In this document: in pieces, positions 42,867-50,686 of the stretch
How the letters are laid out: the number at the start of each line of letters is the position of its first letter
How positions within the stretch are numbered: the stretch's first letter is position 1
From: UMGS1532 sp045594795
GTDB lineage: Bacteria > Bacillota > Clostridia > Oscillospirales > Acutalibacteraceae
Length of the DNA: 64,000 nt
Assembly (NCBI GenBank): GCA_045594795.1
Contig: JAZNZF010000047.1
Location: forward strand, 21,520 to 85,519
Direction of reading: 5' to 3'
The notes under the pieces: generated by a model
What the model saw: the letters and a program-made list of their open reading frames with translations, nothing else
Databases searched by the model: none
Told to the model about the DNA's origin: nothing
Position numbers and translations under genes: made by a program

Positions 42867-43465
42867 TGATTTTTTTGGAATTGTTTTTAACCTTCTTTAA
42901 AATAGGTCTTTTTACCTTTGGCGGCGGCTATGCTATGCTACCCCTGATACAGTCCGAGGTTATCTCAAAGGGCTGGATGCTACCCGAAGAAATCATTAAC
43001 TTTATAGCTGTCAGCGAATCTACACCAGGCCCCTTTGCCATAAACTGTGCTACCTATGTTGGCTCGCAAATGGGCAGAAACCTTGGCGGACTTGATAACG
43101 AAATTGTTGCCGCTGTTTTAGGTGGCGCTGCCGCAACACTTGGCGTTGTACTGCCATCATTTATAATAATTCTTATTGTTGCAAGGGTTTTCGAAAAATT
43201 TAAAACCAACCGTATAGTAATTGGTTGTATGGCAGGGCTAAAGCCTGCAGTAATTGGTCTTATTGGCTCGGCTGTAGTAAGTATTGCGGGTTCGGTTTTC
43301 TTTCCGAGTGGCATTGGCGGATTTACGTTTAGCACCGCCTTTATCTGCTCGGCTGTAATCTACGCCATCATGCAGGTTTTAACCTTAAAAAAGGTACACC
43401 CAATAATAATAATTCTGCTTTCTGCCGCACTCGGTATTGCAGTTGGCTATATCTTTAAGCTTTAA
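42866..43465 (+). CDS. chrA: Chromate transporter, half-size, second subunit
   Basis: A 199-residue CHR-family protein with the same motifs (FGGGYAMLPLIQSE, ESTPGPFAINCATYVGSQMG, LGVVLPSFIIILI). Its start shares one base with the stop of the first half (TAATG), so the two are translationally coupled and probably assemble with opposite topology. The unit ends at a terminator 30 bp downstream. Confidence 0.9.
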   Translation: MIFLELFLTFFKIGLFTFGGGYAMLPLIQSEVISKGWMLPEEIINFIAVSESTPGPFAINCATYVGSQMGRNLGGLDNEIVAAVLGGAAATLGVVLPSFIIILIVARVFEKFKTNRIVIGCMAGLKPAVIGLIGSAVVSIAGSVFFPSGIGGFTFSTAFICSAVIYAIMQVLTLKKVHPIIIILLSAALGIAVGYIFKL

Positions 43466-43495
43466 AAAATACGATGCAACCAATATATAAAAAAC

Positions 43496-43533
43496 AACGG
43501 GAGACAACTTCTTTACGAAGCGTCTCCCGTTTA
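43496..43533. terminator. Bidirectional terminator
   Basis: AACGGGAGAC pairs with GTCTCCCGTT, extended by an inner CTTC/GAAG stem. A T-rich tract follows on both strands. It ends the fkp-chrA unit and the convergent quinone oxidoreductase gene. Confidence 0.85.
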
Positions 43534-43565
43534 ATTATTACTTATAACATATCAGATGTTATCTA

Positions 43566-44552
43566 TTAATCAACTGTTAATACTACCTTACCAACGTTCT
43601 CACCACGGTAGAGTATTGCATGTGCTTCCTCAGCCTCGGTAATAGGTAATACCTTGTAAATGGTAGGTTTAACCTCACCCGAAGATACCTTTGGCCAAAT
43701 CTCCTCAACAAGCTTAGAAAGTATCTGTGCTTTAACCTCGGGCTTGCGCGAACGTAAGGTGCTACCGATTATACGCACGTTTCTTACATAGATGTTGCGC
43801 ATATCAACTTGAGTAAAGTCGCCCGCTAAGGTAGCAATCATAATCCATCTGCCGCCGTGCTCCATAAAGTGTAAGCACTTGCCCATAATTTCACCGCCCA
43901 AGCAGTCGATAGCAACCGTTACGGGATGACCCTCTTCTAACTGTTGCTTTAACACCTCGCTGATATCCTCTTTGTTTGTGTTTACAACTACGTCGGCATT
44001 AAGGTGTTTAATAGATGCAGCAAGCTCGTCGGACAATACTGTGGTAATTACACGCACGCCAAAAGCCTTAGCCATAGGAATAATAACACTTGCCAAGCCG
44101 CTTGCGCCTGCGTTCATAAGTAATGTGTCACCGGCTTTTATGTTGCCTTCCCAGAAAAGATTAAGGTAGGCAGTAGCAAAAGCCTCGGGTAATGCCGCAG
44201 CCTCTACCATTGTGCAACCGTCGGGCACGGGCATAAGCATATCATATTTAACGTTTACGTACTCGGCATAACCGCCGCCACCTAAAAGCGCGCAAACCTT
44301 ATCACCGATTTTCCAAGATGACTTTTCTTTTGCGCCATCAGCTATCTCAACGATAGTACCTGCTATTTCAAGGCCCATCCAATCGGGGCATCCGGGAGGT
44401 GGTGGATAGTTACCCTCACGCTGTAAAAGGTCGGCACGGTTTAGTGCTGCCGCCTCAATCTTAACAAGTACATCGTCTTGGTTAAGCACGGGGTTTGGAA
44501 CCTCGCTCCAGCTTAACGATTTGTCGGTAGGGTTAATTAAAACTGCTTTCAT
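43566..44552 (-). CDS. NAD(P)H quinone oxidoreductase, PIG3 type
   Basis: A 328-residue medium-chain reductase without the structural zinc site. The start is ATG 44552, since GAAAGGA lies ten bases before it and too close to the upstream TTG. LLQREGNYPPPPGCPDWMGLEIAG is typical of the PIG3 quinone reductase group. The nucleotide-binding segment is AGASGLASVIIPMAKAFG. It probably reduces quinones or enals with NADPH and protects from electrophiles. It is monocistronic. Confidence 0.88.
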   Translation of the reverse strand: MKAVLINPTDKSLSWSEVPNPVLNQDDVLVKIEAAALNRADLLQREGNYPPPPGCPDWMGLEIAGTIVEIADGAKEKSSWKIGDKVCALLGGGGYAEYVNVKYDMLMPVPDGCTMVEAAALPEAFATAYLNLFWEGNIKAGDTLLMNAGASGLASVIIPMAKAFGVRVITTVLSDELAASIKHLNADVVVNTNKEDISEVLKQQLEEGHPVTVAIDCLGGEIMGKCLHFMEHGGRWIMIATLAGDFTQVDMRNIYVRNVRIIGSTLRSRKPEVKAQILSKLVEEIWPKVSSGEVKPTIYKVLPITEAEEAHAILYRGENVGKVVLTVD

Positions 44553-44746
44553 ATTACTCAAATCCTTTCACGATTTATTTTAACTTCACTTAATTATATA
44601 TCTTTTTGGCAATTTATTCAAGCACTAAATTATACTTTGTGCATAATACTTTTTGTTTTTTAGTTAACATATAAAATTTCTTTTTTTAGATAGGTCGTTT
44701 TTCATTTTTAATAGTGAATAAAAAGTTAATTTTGTACTTAAAACAC

Positions 44747-44775
44747 TTGTGTATATAGCTTTATTGTGATATAAT
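44747..44775 (+). promoter_or_regulatory. Promoter of secA
   Basis: TTGTGT at 44747-44752 and TATAAT at 44770-44775 with a 17 bp spacer. The rest of the 44562-44828 gap is AT-rich and shows no other structure. Confidence 0.75.
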
Positions 44776-44828
44776 TGATGATGTATAATTGTATTTAAAT
44801 GCCGATGCTGGCAGATTGGAGTATATTA

Positions 44829-47570
44829 ATGGGTTTATTAAACTTGTTTGTAGGTAACTACAGCGAAAAAGAGATTAAAAGAATTAAGCCTAAAGTTGAG
44901 GCAGTTCTTAATTTAGAGGAAAAATATAAGGCGCTTAGCGACGATGAACTACGCGCCCAAACCGACATACTAAAAGACCGCCTTAAAAACGGTGAAACGC
45001 TTGACGATATCTTGGTTGACGCCTTTGCAGTTTGCCGCGAAGCTTCGGATAGAATTCTTGGTATGCGCCACTTCCCCGTTCAAATTCTTGGCGGTATTGT
45101 ACTGCATCAAGGCAGAATAAGTGAAATGAAAACCGGTGAAGGTAAAACCTTGGTTGCAACTCTCCCCGCCTACCTTAACGCGCTAAGCGGACTTGGTGTG
45201 CACATAGTAACCGTAAACGATTATCTAGCCCGACGCGACTCGGAATGGATGGGTAAGGTTTACAGATTCTTAGGTCTTAAGGTTGGACTTATTATCAGCG
45301 GTATGGAAAGCGAGCAAAAGCGCGAGGCTTATAATGCTGATATCACCTACTGTACCAATAACGAGCTTGGCTTCGACTATCTTCGCGATAATATGGTTAT
45401 CTACAAGGAAAAACAGGTACAGCGCGGACACAATTTTGCTATTGTCGACGAGGTTGACTCTATTCTTATTGATGAGGCGCGTACACCGCTTATTATTTCG
45501 GGTCAGGGTGATAAATCTACCGACCTATATCGCAGAGCAGACAGCTTTGCAAGAACCTTAAAATGCGTTAAGGTGCGCCAAACCAACGACAAGCAGACCG
45601 ACGAAGAACAACAGTTAGACGGTGACTACGTTGTTGATGAAAAGGCAAAGACCTGCACCCTTACCGCAAGCGGTGTTAAACTTGCCGAAAAATATTTCGG
45701 TATTGAAAACCTTAACGATGCCGAAAACATCACCTATTTGCACCACATTAACCAAGCAATTCGCGCACACGGTATTATGTCGCGCGACGTTGACTACGTT
45801 GTAAAAGACGGTGAGGTGCTTATCGTTGACGAGTTTACTGGACGTATTATGTACGGTAGGCGCTACAACGAGGGTCTGCACCAAGCTATAGAGGCTAAAG
45901 AGGGCGTTTCTATCCAAAACGAATCCAAAACCTTAGCCACCATTACATTCCAAAACTTCTTCCGCCTTTACTCAAAGCTTTCGGGTATGACGGGTACTGC
46001 TATGACTGAGGAAATGGAATTCCGCGAGATTTATAAGCTCGACGTTGTAGAAATCCCAACTAACAAAGAGCTTGCACGTAAGGACCTTAACGACGTTGTT
46101 TATAAATCTGAAAACGCAAAATTTAATGCAGTTATCGATGAAATTATAGAACGCAACGCAAAGGGTCAGCCCGTGCTTGTTGGTACAATTACCATTGATA
46201 AATCCGAAAAGTTAAGCGGTATGCTTCGCCGTCGTGGTATAAAACACAACGTTCTTAACGCAAAGCACCACGAAAAAGAGGCAGAGATTATAGCCCAAGC
46301 AGGTAAACCCTATGCCGTTACTATTGCTACAAATATGGCAGGTCGTGGTACCGATATTATGCTTGGCGGTAATGCTGAGTATCTTGCTAAATCCTCACTG
46401 AAAGCACAGGGTTGTTCTGACGAGATTATTGCCGAGGCTACGGGCTATGCCGAAACCGATAATGAGGAAATCCTAACTGCCCGTAAAAATTACGCCGAGT
46501 TACTTAAAAAATACAAAGATGAAATTGCACCCGAAGCAGCAAAAGTGCGTGAGGCAGGTGGTCTTTGCATTATAGGTACCGAACGCCACGAATCACGCCG
46601 AATTGATAACCAGCTACGCGGTCGTTCAGGACGTCAGGGTGACCCAGGTGTTACCAAGTTTTACATCTCTTTAGAGGATGACCTTATGCGCCTATTCGGT
46701 GGTGAAAGGCTCTACAATATGATGGAAACTTTAAATGTTGACGAGAATACTCCGCTTGAGATGAAGATGCTGACAAAATCTATAGAATCGGCTCAGCGCA
46801 AAAAGGAATCTCAGAACTTTGCTATACGTAAAAGCGTGCTTGAGTTCGACGATGTTATGAACACCCAACGTAATATCATTTACACCCAGCGCGGTCGCGT
46901 TCTCGACGGTGAGGACCTGCACGAAACGGTTATGGGTATGGCAGTAGAGCTTATTGACAGCACAGTTGCCCTTTACTGCTCTGGCTCAGACCTCCCTGAA
47001 GAATGGAATATTGAGGGCTTACACACCTACTTTGCAGGCTGGCTTGTTGGCCCTAACGAGCTTAAATATACGGTCGACGAGCTTAACACACTCGAGCGTG
47101 AGGATATTGCAGAATTCCTTAAGAACCGCTTAGAAGAGGTCTATTCCCGCCGCGAAAAAGAGGTTGGCAACGAGCTTATGCGTGAAATCGAACGCGTTAT
47201 GCTACTTCGCACGGTTGACGAGCATTGGATGGACCACATTGATAATATGGACGCACTTCGCGACGGTATTGGTATGCGCGCTTACGGTCAGCACGACCCC
47301 GTTATTGAGTACCGCAACGAAGGCTATGATATGTTTAATGCTATGACCGAGTCTATACGTGAGGAAACCGTTAAGCGTGTGCTTACAGTTAAGGTACGCC
47401 GCGAGGAAGGTGTTCAGCGTAAAAAGGTTGCAGAGGAAAGCAATGCCGGCTCGGGTGACAAAACAGTTAGCCGTACTGTAAGAGGCAAAGGCGCTGTGGG
47501 TAAGAATGCACCCTGTCCTTGTGGCAGCGGACTTAAATATAAGCGTTGCTGCGGTAAAAACCAAGAATAA
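44829..47570 (+). CDS. secA: Protein translocase ATPase SecA
   Basis: A 913-residue SecA. The start is ATG 44829, seven bases after TTGGAG; an earlier ATG at 44799 lacks a ribosome site. Walker A is MKTGEGKT (102-107), Walker B lies in VDEVDSILIDEARTPL, and motif VI is in QLRGRSGRQGDPG. The C-terminus carries the zinc-binding SEC-C motif CPCGSGLKYKRCCG. It drives preproteins through SecYEG; many surface proteins of the first 12 kb depend on it. Monocistronic. Confidence 0.97.
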   Translation: MGLLNLFVGNYSEKEIKRIKPKVEAVLNLEEKYKALSDDELRAQTDILKDRLKNGETLDDILVDAFAVCREASDRILGMRHFPVQILGGIVLHQGRISEMKTGEGKTLVATLPAYLNALSGLGVHIVTVNDYLARRDSEWMGKVYRFLGLKVGLIISGMESEQKREAYNADITYCTNNELGFDYLRDNMVIYKEKQVQRGHNFAIVDEVDSILIDEARTPLIISGQGDKSTDLYRRADSFARTLKCVKVRQTNDKQTDEEQQLDGDYVVDEKAKTCTLTASGVKLAEKYFGIENLNDAENITYLHHINQAIRAHGIMSRDVDYVVKDGEVLIVDEFTGRIMYGRRYNEGLHQAIEAKEGVSIQNESKTLATITFQNFFRLYSKLSGMTGTAMTEEMEFREIYKLDVVEIPTNKELARKDLNDVVYKSENAKFNAVIDEIIERNAKGQPVLVGTITIDKSEKLSGMLRRRGIKHNVLNAKHHEKEAEIIAQAGKPYAVTIATNMAGRGTDIMLGGNAEYLAKSSLKAQGCSDEIIAEATGYAETDNEEILTARKNYAELLKKYKDEIAPEAAKVREAGGLCIIGTERHESRRIDNQLRGRSGRQGDPGVTKFYISLEDDLMRLFGGERLYNMMETLNVDENTPLEMKMLTKSIESAQRKKESQNFAIRKSVLEFDDVMNTQRNIIYTQRGRVLDGEDLHETVMGMAVELIDSTVALYCSGSDLPEEWNIEGLHTYFAGWLVGPNELKYTVDELNTLEREDIAEFLKNRLEEVYSRREKEVGNELMREIERVMLLRTVDEHWMDHIDNMDALRDGIGMRAYGQHDPVIEYRNEGYDMFNAMTESIREETVKRVLTVKVRREEGVQRKKVAEESNAGSGDKTVSRTVRGKGAVGKNAPCPCGSGLKYKRCCGKNQE

Positions 47571-47604
47571 AATAAAATAAGAGGGGCGGCGTGCCGTCCC
47601 TCTT
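47565..47604 (-). terminator. Intrinsic terminator after the 60-residue gene
   Basis: AAGAGGGGCGGC and GCCGTCCCTCTT form a stem with one G-T pair. The minus strand continues TATTTTATTTTATT. It may also end secA in the other direction, where the T tract is poor. Confidence 0.7.
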
Positions 47605-47612
47605 ACCAAAAA

Positions 47613-47795
47613 TTATTTAAGCATATAGTTTATACTTTCGGCAATGTTCCCTACCGCACGCATTGTTTTGCCTGCGGTTTTTGTAATGCTTTTACGGTTG
47701 CCCGAAAGCATAACCTTGCCAACAGTGGTTGCAACAACGCCTGTAATAATGCCCGCACCCACGCCTTTTATAAAATCAGAATTTTTGTTGTTCAT
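47613..47795 (-). CDS. Small membrane-associated protein, YtxH-like length
   Basis: A 60-residue protein: polar start (MNNKNSDF), a glycine-rich hydrophobic segment (about 10-30, KGVGAGIITGVVATTVGKVML), then a basic amphipathic helix. It resembles small YtxH-type proteins in size and layout but lacks clear signature residues. The start has a GGAAGG ribosome site and the gene ends at a good terminator, so it is probably real. Function unknown. Confidence 0.6.
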   Translation of the reverse strand: MNNKNSDFIKGVGAGIITGVVATTVGKVMLSGNRKSITKTAGKTMRAVGNIAESINYMLK

Positions 47796-47879
47796 ATTTT
47801 TACCTTCCTTTCTCTTTCGATTTCACTATTAGTCTAACCCAAAAGTTTAAAATTACATACTAAGTTCAAGGAGAATTTT

Positions 47880-49130
47880 TTGAAGCTTTTAACACTAAAA
47901 AACGGACTTAAAATTGCATTTTCGCAAAACCCTACTGTTCACTCTTCGGCAATTAATTTATTTATTGCTTGTGGCAGTGGCGACGAAAATGAAAAAAATT
48001 ACGGCATTGCACACTTTATAGAGCATATGCTTTTTAAAGGAACAAAAAGTTACTCTAACCGTGAGCTTTCGGAAAAAATGGATATGCTTGGCGGTCAGTT
48101 CAATGCCTATACTACCAAAGAATATACCTGCCTTTTCTGCCATGTTACTACCTATGACGTTCCCGAGGCATTAAAAATAATTTTAGAAATGGCAACCCTA
48201 CCTCGAATGGACGAGCAAGAATTTAACACCGAACGCGGAGTTATTTTAGAGGAAATAAATATGTACGAGGACTCGCCCGAGGACTGTGCCGCTGAAGGCA
48301 TTAGCGAGGTGATTTTCGGCAGTAGCGGTCTTGCTCACAATATCTTAGGCACCGCTAATAATATTGCTAACTTTAAAATTTGTGACCTTATAAACCACCA
48401 CAAAAAATACTACGTACCCGAAAGAATGGTACTTTCCATCTGCGGTAATTTTGATGAAGATGCTGCCCTCAAGTTAGCAGAAGAATATCTTGGCGGTATG
48501 GAGTGTACCGACTTTTATCTTACACCAAACAACATCGAGTTTTGTAGCGGTATAGCTTTAAGGGAAAAAGATTTCGAGCAATCACAAATAATAATTGCCG
48601 CGCCCTCGTTTCCCTCTTTCGACGATAGAAGATACGCTGCAAGCGTTTTTTCTGCAATAGTTGGTGGTAATTCTTCATCACGACTTAATATGCACATTCG
48701 CGAAAAATTAGGACTTGCTTATTCTATTTACAGCTACCCCGTTACCTATAGCTCTGTTGGTGCATTTTTAATTTCGGCAGGCACGGCCCACAAAAATCAA
48801 ATTAAGGTAATTGAGGAAATTCTGCGTATTACCGACGAGGTTGTGGGCAGTATAACCGAAGAAGAGCTTTTACGTGTAAAATCGCAATACCGCGCTACAA
48901 GCGTACTTGGTAGTGAAAGCATTTCAGCCAAGGCGGCGGCTATTGGCAGAGAGCTGCTTTTCTTCCACAAGTACACAGAACTTAGCGAGGTTATAGAAAA
49001 AATTAACTCGCTTAGTTTAAAGGATATACAAGAAATAGGAAAAAGTATTTGGCAAAAAGAAAGGCTCGCCCTTTGTGTTGTAGGCAAGCCGGAAAACATT
49101 AAAATATATAAAGACTTGGGGTTTAACTAA
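47880..49130 (+). CDS. M16 family zinc peptidase
   Basis: A 416-residue insulinase-type peptidase. The inverted zinc motif HFIEH is at 45-49 and the third ligand lies in EEINMYEDSPED. The second half holds the R/Y pair region (NSSSRLNMHIREKLGLAYSIYSY). The start is TTG 47880, six bases after AAGGAG. Unlike many clostridial M16 pairs it stands alone. It resembles mitochondrial processing peptidase and the Bacillus YmxG/PqqL group. The end overlaps the tail of the convergent small gene by four bases. Confidence 0.9.
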   Translation: MKLLTLKNGLKIAFSQNPTVHSSAINLFIACGSGDENEKNYGIAHFIEHMLFKGTKSYSNRELSEKMDMLGGQFNAYTTKEYTCLFCHVTTYDVPEALKIILEMATLPRMDEQEFNTERGVILEEINMYEDSPEDCAAEGISEVIFGSSGLAHNILGTANNIANFKICDLINHHKKYYVPERMVLSICGNFDEDAALKLAEEYLGGMECTDFYLTPNNIEFCSGIALREKDFEQSQIIIAAPSFPSFDDRRYAASVFSAIVGGNSSSRLNMHIREKLGLAYSIYSYPVTYSSVGAFLISAGTAHKNQIKVIEEILRITDEVVGSITEEELLRVKSQYRATSVLGSESISAKAAAIGRELLFFHKYTELSEVIEKINSLSLKDIQEIGKSIWQKERLALCVVGKPENIKIYKDLGFN

Positions 49131-49465
49131 AGCATTATGTAGGCTAAGGCAAACATTAGTATTTCGTCACTATTTTCGCCAGAAAGTATAAGCACCATTA
49201 AAAGCAGTAAAATTCTATCCGAATCCATCTTAAAGTTTTTAAAATCCAAAAGCTTTAGTATATCGCTACCGAAAAGCCCACGCTTTTCTTGCACCACCTT
49301 TGGCTCGGACTTTACTGCTTCTTCGGTCTTTTCTGTTACCTTTGGGGTGTCCTCGCTTTGCATTCGCACAAAGGGTGGTACGTGTGGCATCGACGAGCGC
49401 CCACGCATACGAAATAGCTCGTCTGCGGCAGTTCGCTTTTTATTTTCTAAATCAAAATTATCCAC
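49127..49465 (-). CDS. Unknown protein, third of a small trio
   Basis: A 112-residue protein I do not recognise. It starts with GTG after AAGGGGTGG. The first 75 residues are charged and Pro-rich (RMRGRSSMPHVPPF), the last 35 are hydrophobic (ILLLLMVLILSGENSDEILMFALAYIML), so it may be tail-anchored. The three genes of the trio use nearly identical GGGGTGG ribosome sites and are closely spaced, so they form one operon. Sporulation or envelope roles are possible but unproven. Confidence 0.6.
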   Translation of the reverse strand: MDNFDLENKKRTAADELFRMRGRSSMPHVPPFVRMQSEDTPKVTEKTEEAVKSEPKVVQEKRGLFGSDILKLLDFKNFKMDSDRILLLLMVLILSGENSDEILMFALAYIML

Positions 49466-49489
49466 TTAAAGCACCACCCCTTAGCACAT

Positions 49490-49846
49490 TTAAAAGTTTA
49501 GTATTCCTTGCTCGCGGAATATGGGGATAAGACTTACAAGCTTTAATATCTTTATTGCCTTATCCACCCTTGGTTGCCTCTCCTCGCTTAGATGCGGTTT
49601 TAGTGCAAGCAGCAACCCCGAACGGTTATCGTTACCGCTATTTTTTAAAATACTTGCAACCCTCATTAGCGAGCCAACATCTATGTCCCCCAAACCACCC
49701 AAATCTTCTAAAATGGGTTGCGACGACTTGTTGGTAGTTTCGTTATTATTACTATTACCCATTAAAGACGCCGCCATTGCCTTTATTTGCTCTACACTGT
49801 CGGGGCTTTGCAAAAGCTCGGTTATTTTAGAAGTAAGGTCTTCCAT
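49490..49846 (-). CDS. Unknown helical protein, second of the trio
   Basis: A 118-residue protein. The start is ATG 49846; the in-frame GTG at 49858 is part of the AAGGTGG ribosome site. A Ser/Asn-rich middle (GNSNNNETTNKSS) separates two helical parts. The C-terminal segment LLLALKPHLSEERQPRVDKA, followed by IKILKLVSLIPIFR, looks like a conserved clostridial family, often seen as a hypothetical protein. No transmembrane segment. Function unknown. Confidence 0.65.
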   Translation of the reverse strand: MEDLTSKITELLQSPDSVEQIKAMAASLMGNSNNNETTNKSSQPILEDLGGLGDIDVGSLMRVASILKNSGNDNRSGLLLALKPHLSEERQPRVDKAIKILKLVSLIPIFREQGILNF

Positions 49847-49865
49847 TTTTAAAACCACCTTTTTA

Positions 49866-50114
49866 TTACTTAGAAAGCTCGCGCATAAGCTTTTGAGCTT
49901 CGGGAGATTTTAAAATACTATCTAAAGCTTGCTTATTGCTTAAAAGATTTTTTATTTCTTTAGCATTTGCTCCGCCAAGCGAAGATAATACAGAATTAAG
50001 ATTTCCGCTATTCATTGCAGAAGAAAGTTTCCCCGCATCTACACCTTTTTGCGATGCTACTGCGTTAAGCATTTGCTGTAGCTTGGCTTTATCTATATTA
50101 GAAAAATTATCCAT
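49866..50114 (-). CDS. Unknown small helical protein, first of the trio
   Basis: An 82-residue protein. The start is ATG 50114 after AGGGGTGG; the in-frame GTG at 50123 is within that site. It is rich in Ser, Asn and Leu and probably all-helical (KLQQMLNAVASQKGVDAGKL, LLSNKQALDSILKSPEAQKL). It has no membrane span or signal peptide. It begins the trio, back to back with the phosphodiesterase gene. Function unknown. Confidence 0.65.
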   Translation of the reverse strand: MDNFSNIDKAKLQQMLNAVASQKGVDAGKLSSAMNSGNLNSVLSSLGGANAKEIKNLLSNKQALDSILKSPEAQKLMRELSK

Positions 50115-50155
50115 ATTTACCACCCCTTTTATATTATGATTGGAGTTTGCAAAAA

Positions 50156-50626
50156 ATGCGCATTCTTGTCTTTTCGGATAGCCACGGTAATAGCCATAAT
50201 ATACGCAAGGTTTTAGAGGTGCAGACCCCCGATTACCTTATATTTTTAGGTGACGGTCTGCGCGAAATTGAAACTTTGCAAAGTAGCTACCCTGATATTA
50301 AGTTCTTAGCCGTTAAGGGCAACTGCGATTTTGACCCCACTGCCCCCGAAACCGACCTTGCAGTGCTTGGCGGTAAGCGTATACTTTTCACACACGGGCA
50401 TAACTTTGGCGTTAAGTACGGCACCGAAAGACTAATAGAGGCGGCAAAAAACGCCAATATAGACATTGTACTTTACGGGCACACCCATATAGCAGAAAAA
50501 ACCTATTTAGACGGGCTTTATATAATCAACCCAGGCTCGTGCTCTCGCGGTCGCGAGAGCGGTAACAGTTATGCCGCGCTTGACATACAAAACGGTGACA
50601 TTCTGCCAAGCATTATAACACTATAG
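50156..50626 (+). CDS. YfcE/MJ0936-type metallophosphoesterase
   Basis: A 156-residue phosphodiesterase. The start is ATG 50156 after TTGGAG. Metal-site motifs are FSDSHGN (residues 6-12), LGDG, KGNCD, THGH and YGHTH near the C-terminus. Such enzymes hydrolyse phosphodiesters; the natural substrate is usually unknown. It lies 60 bp before polA and is cotranscribed or regulated alone. Confidence 0.9.
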   Translation: MRILVFSDSHGNSHNIRKVLEVQTPDYLIFLGDGLREIETLQSSYPDIKFLAVKGNCDFDPTAPETDLAVLGGKRILFTHGHNFGVKYGTERLIEAAKNANIDIVLYGHTHIAEKTYLDGLYIINPGSCSRGRESGNSYAALDIQNGDILPSIITL

Positions 50627-50686
50627 TATATGTAACATAAACACTCTTTGACAATGTAAGCAAACACGATAAAGGAGAAAATATAT

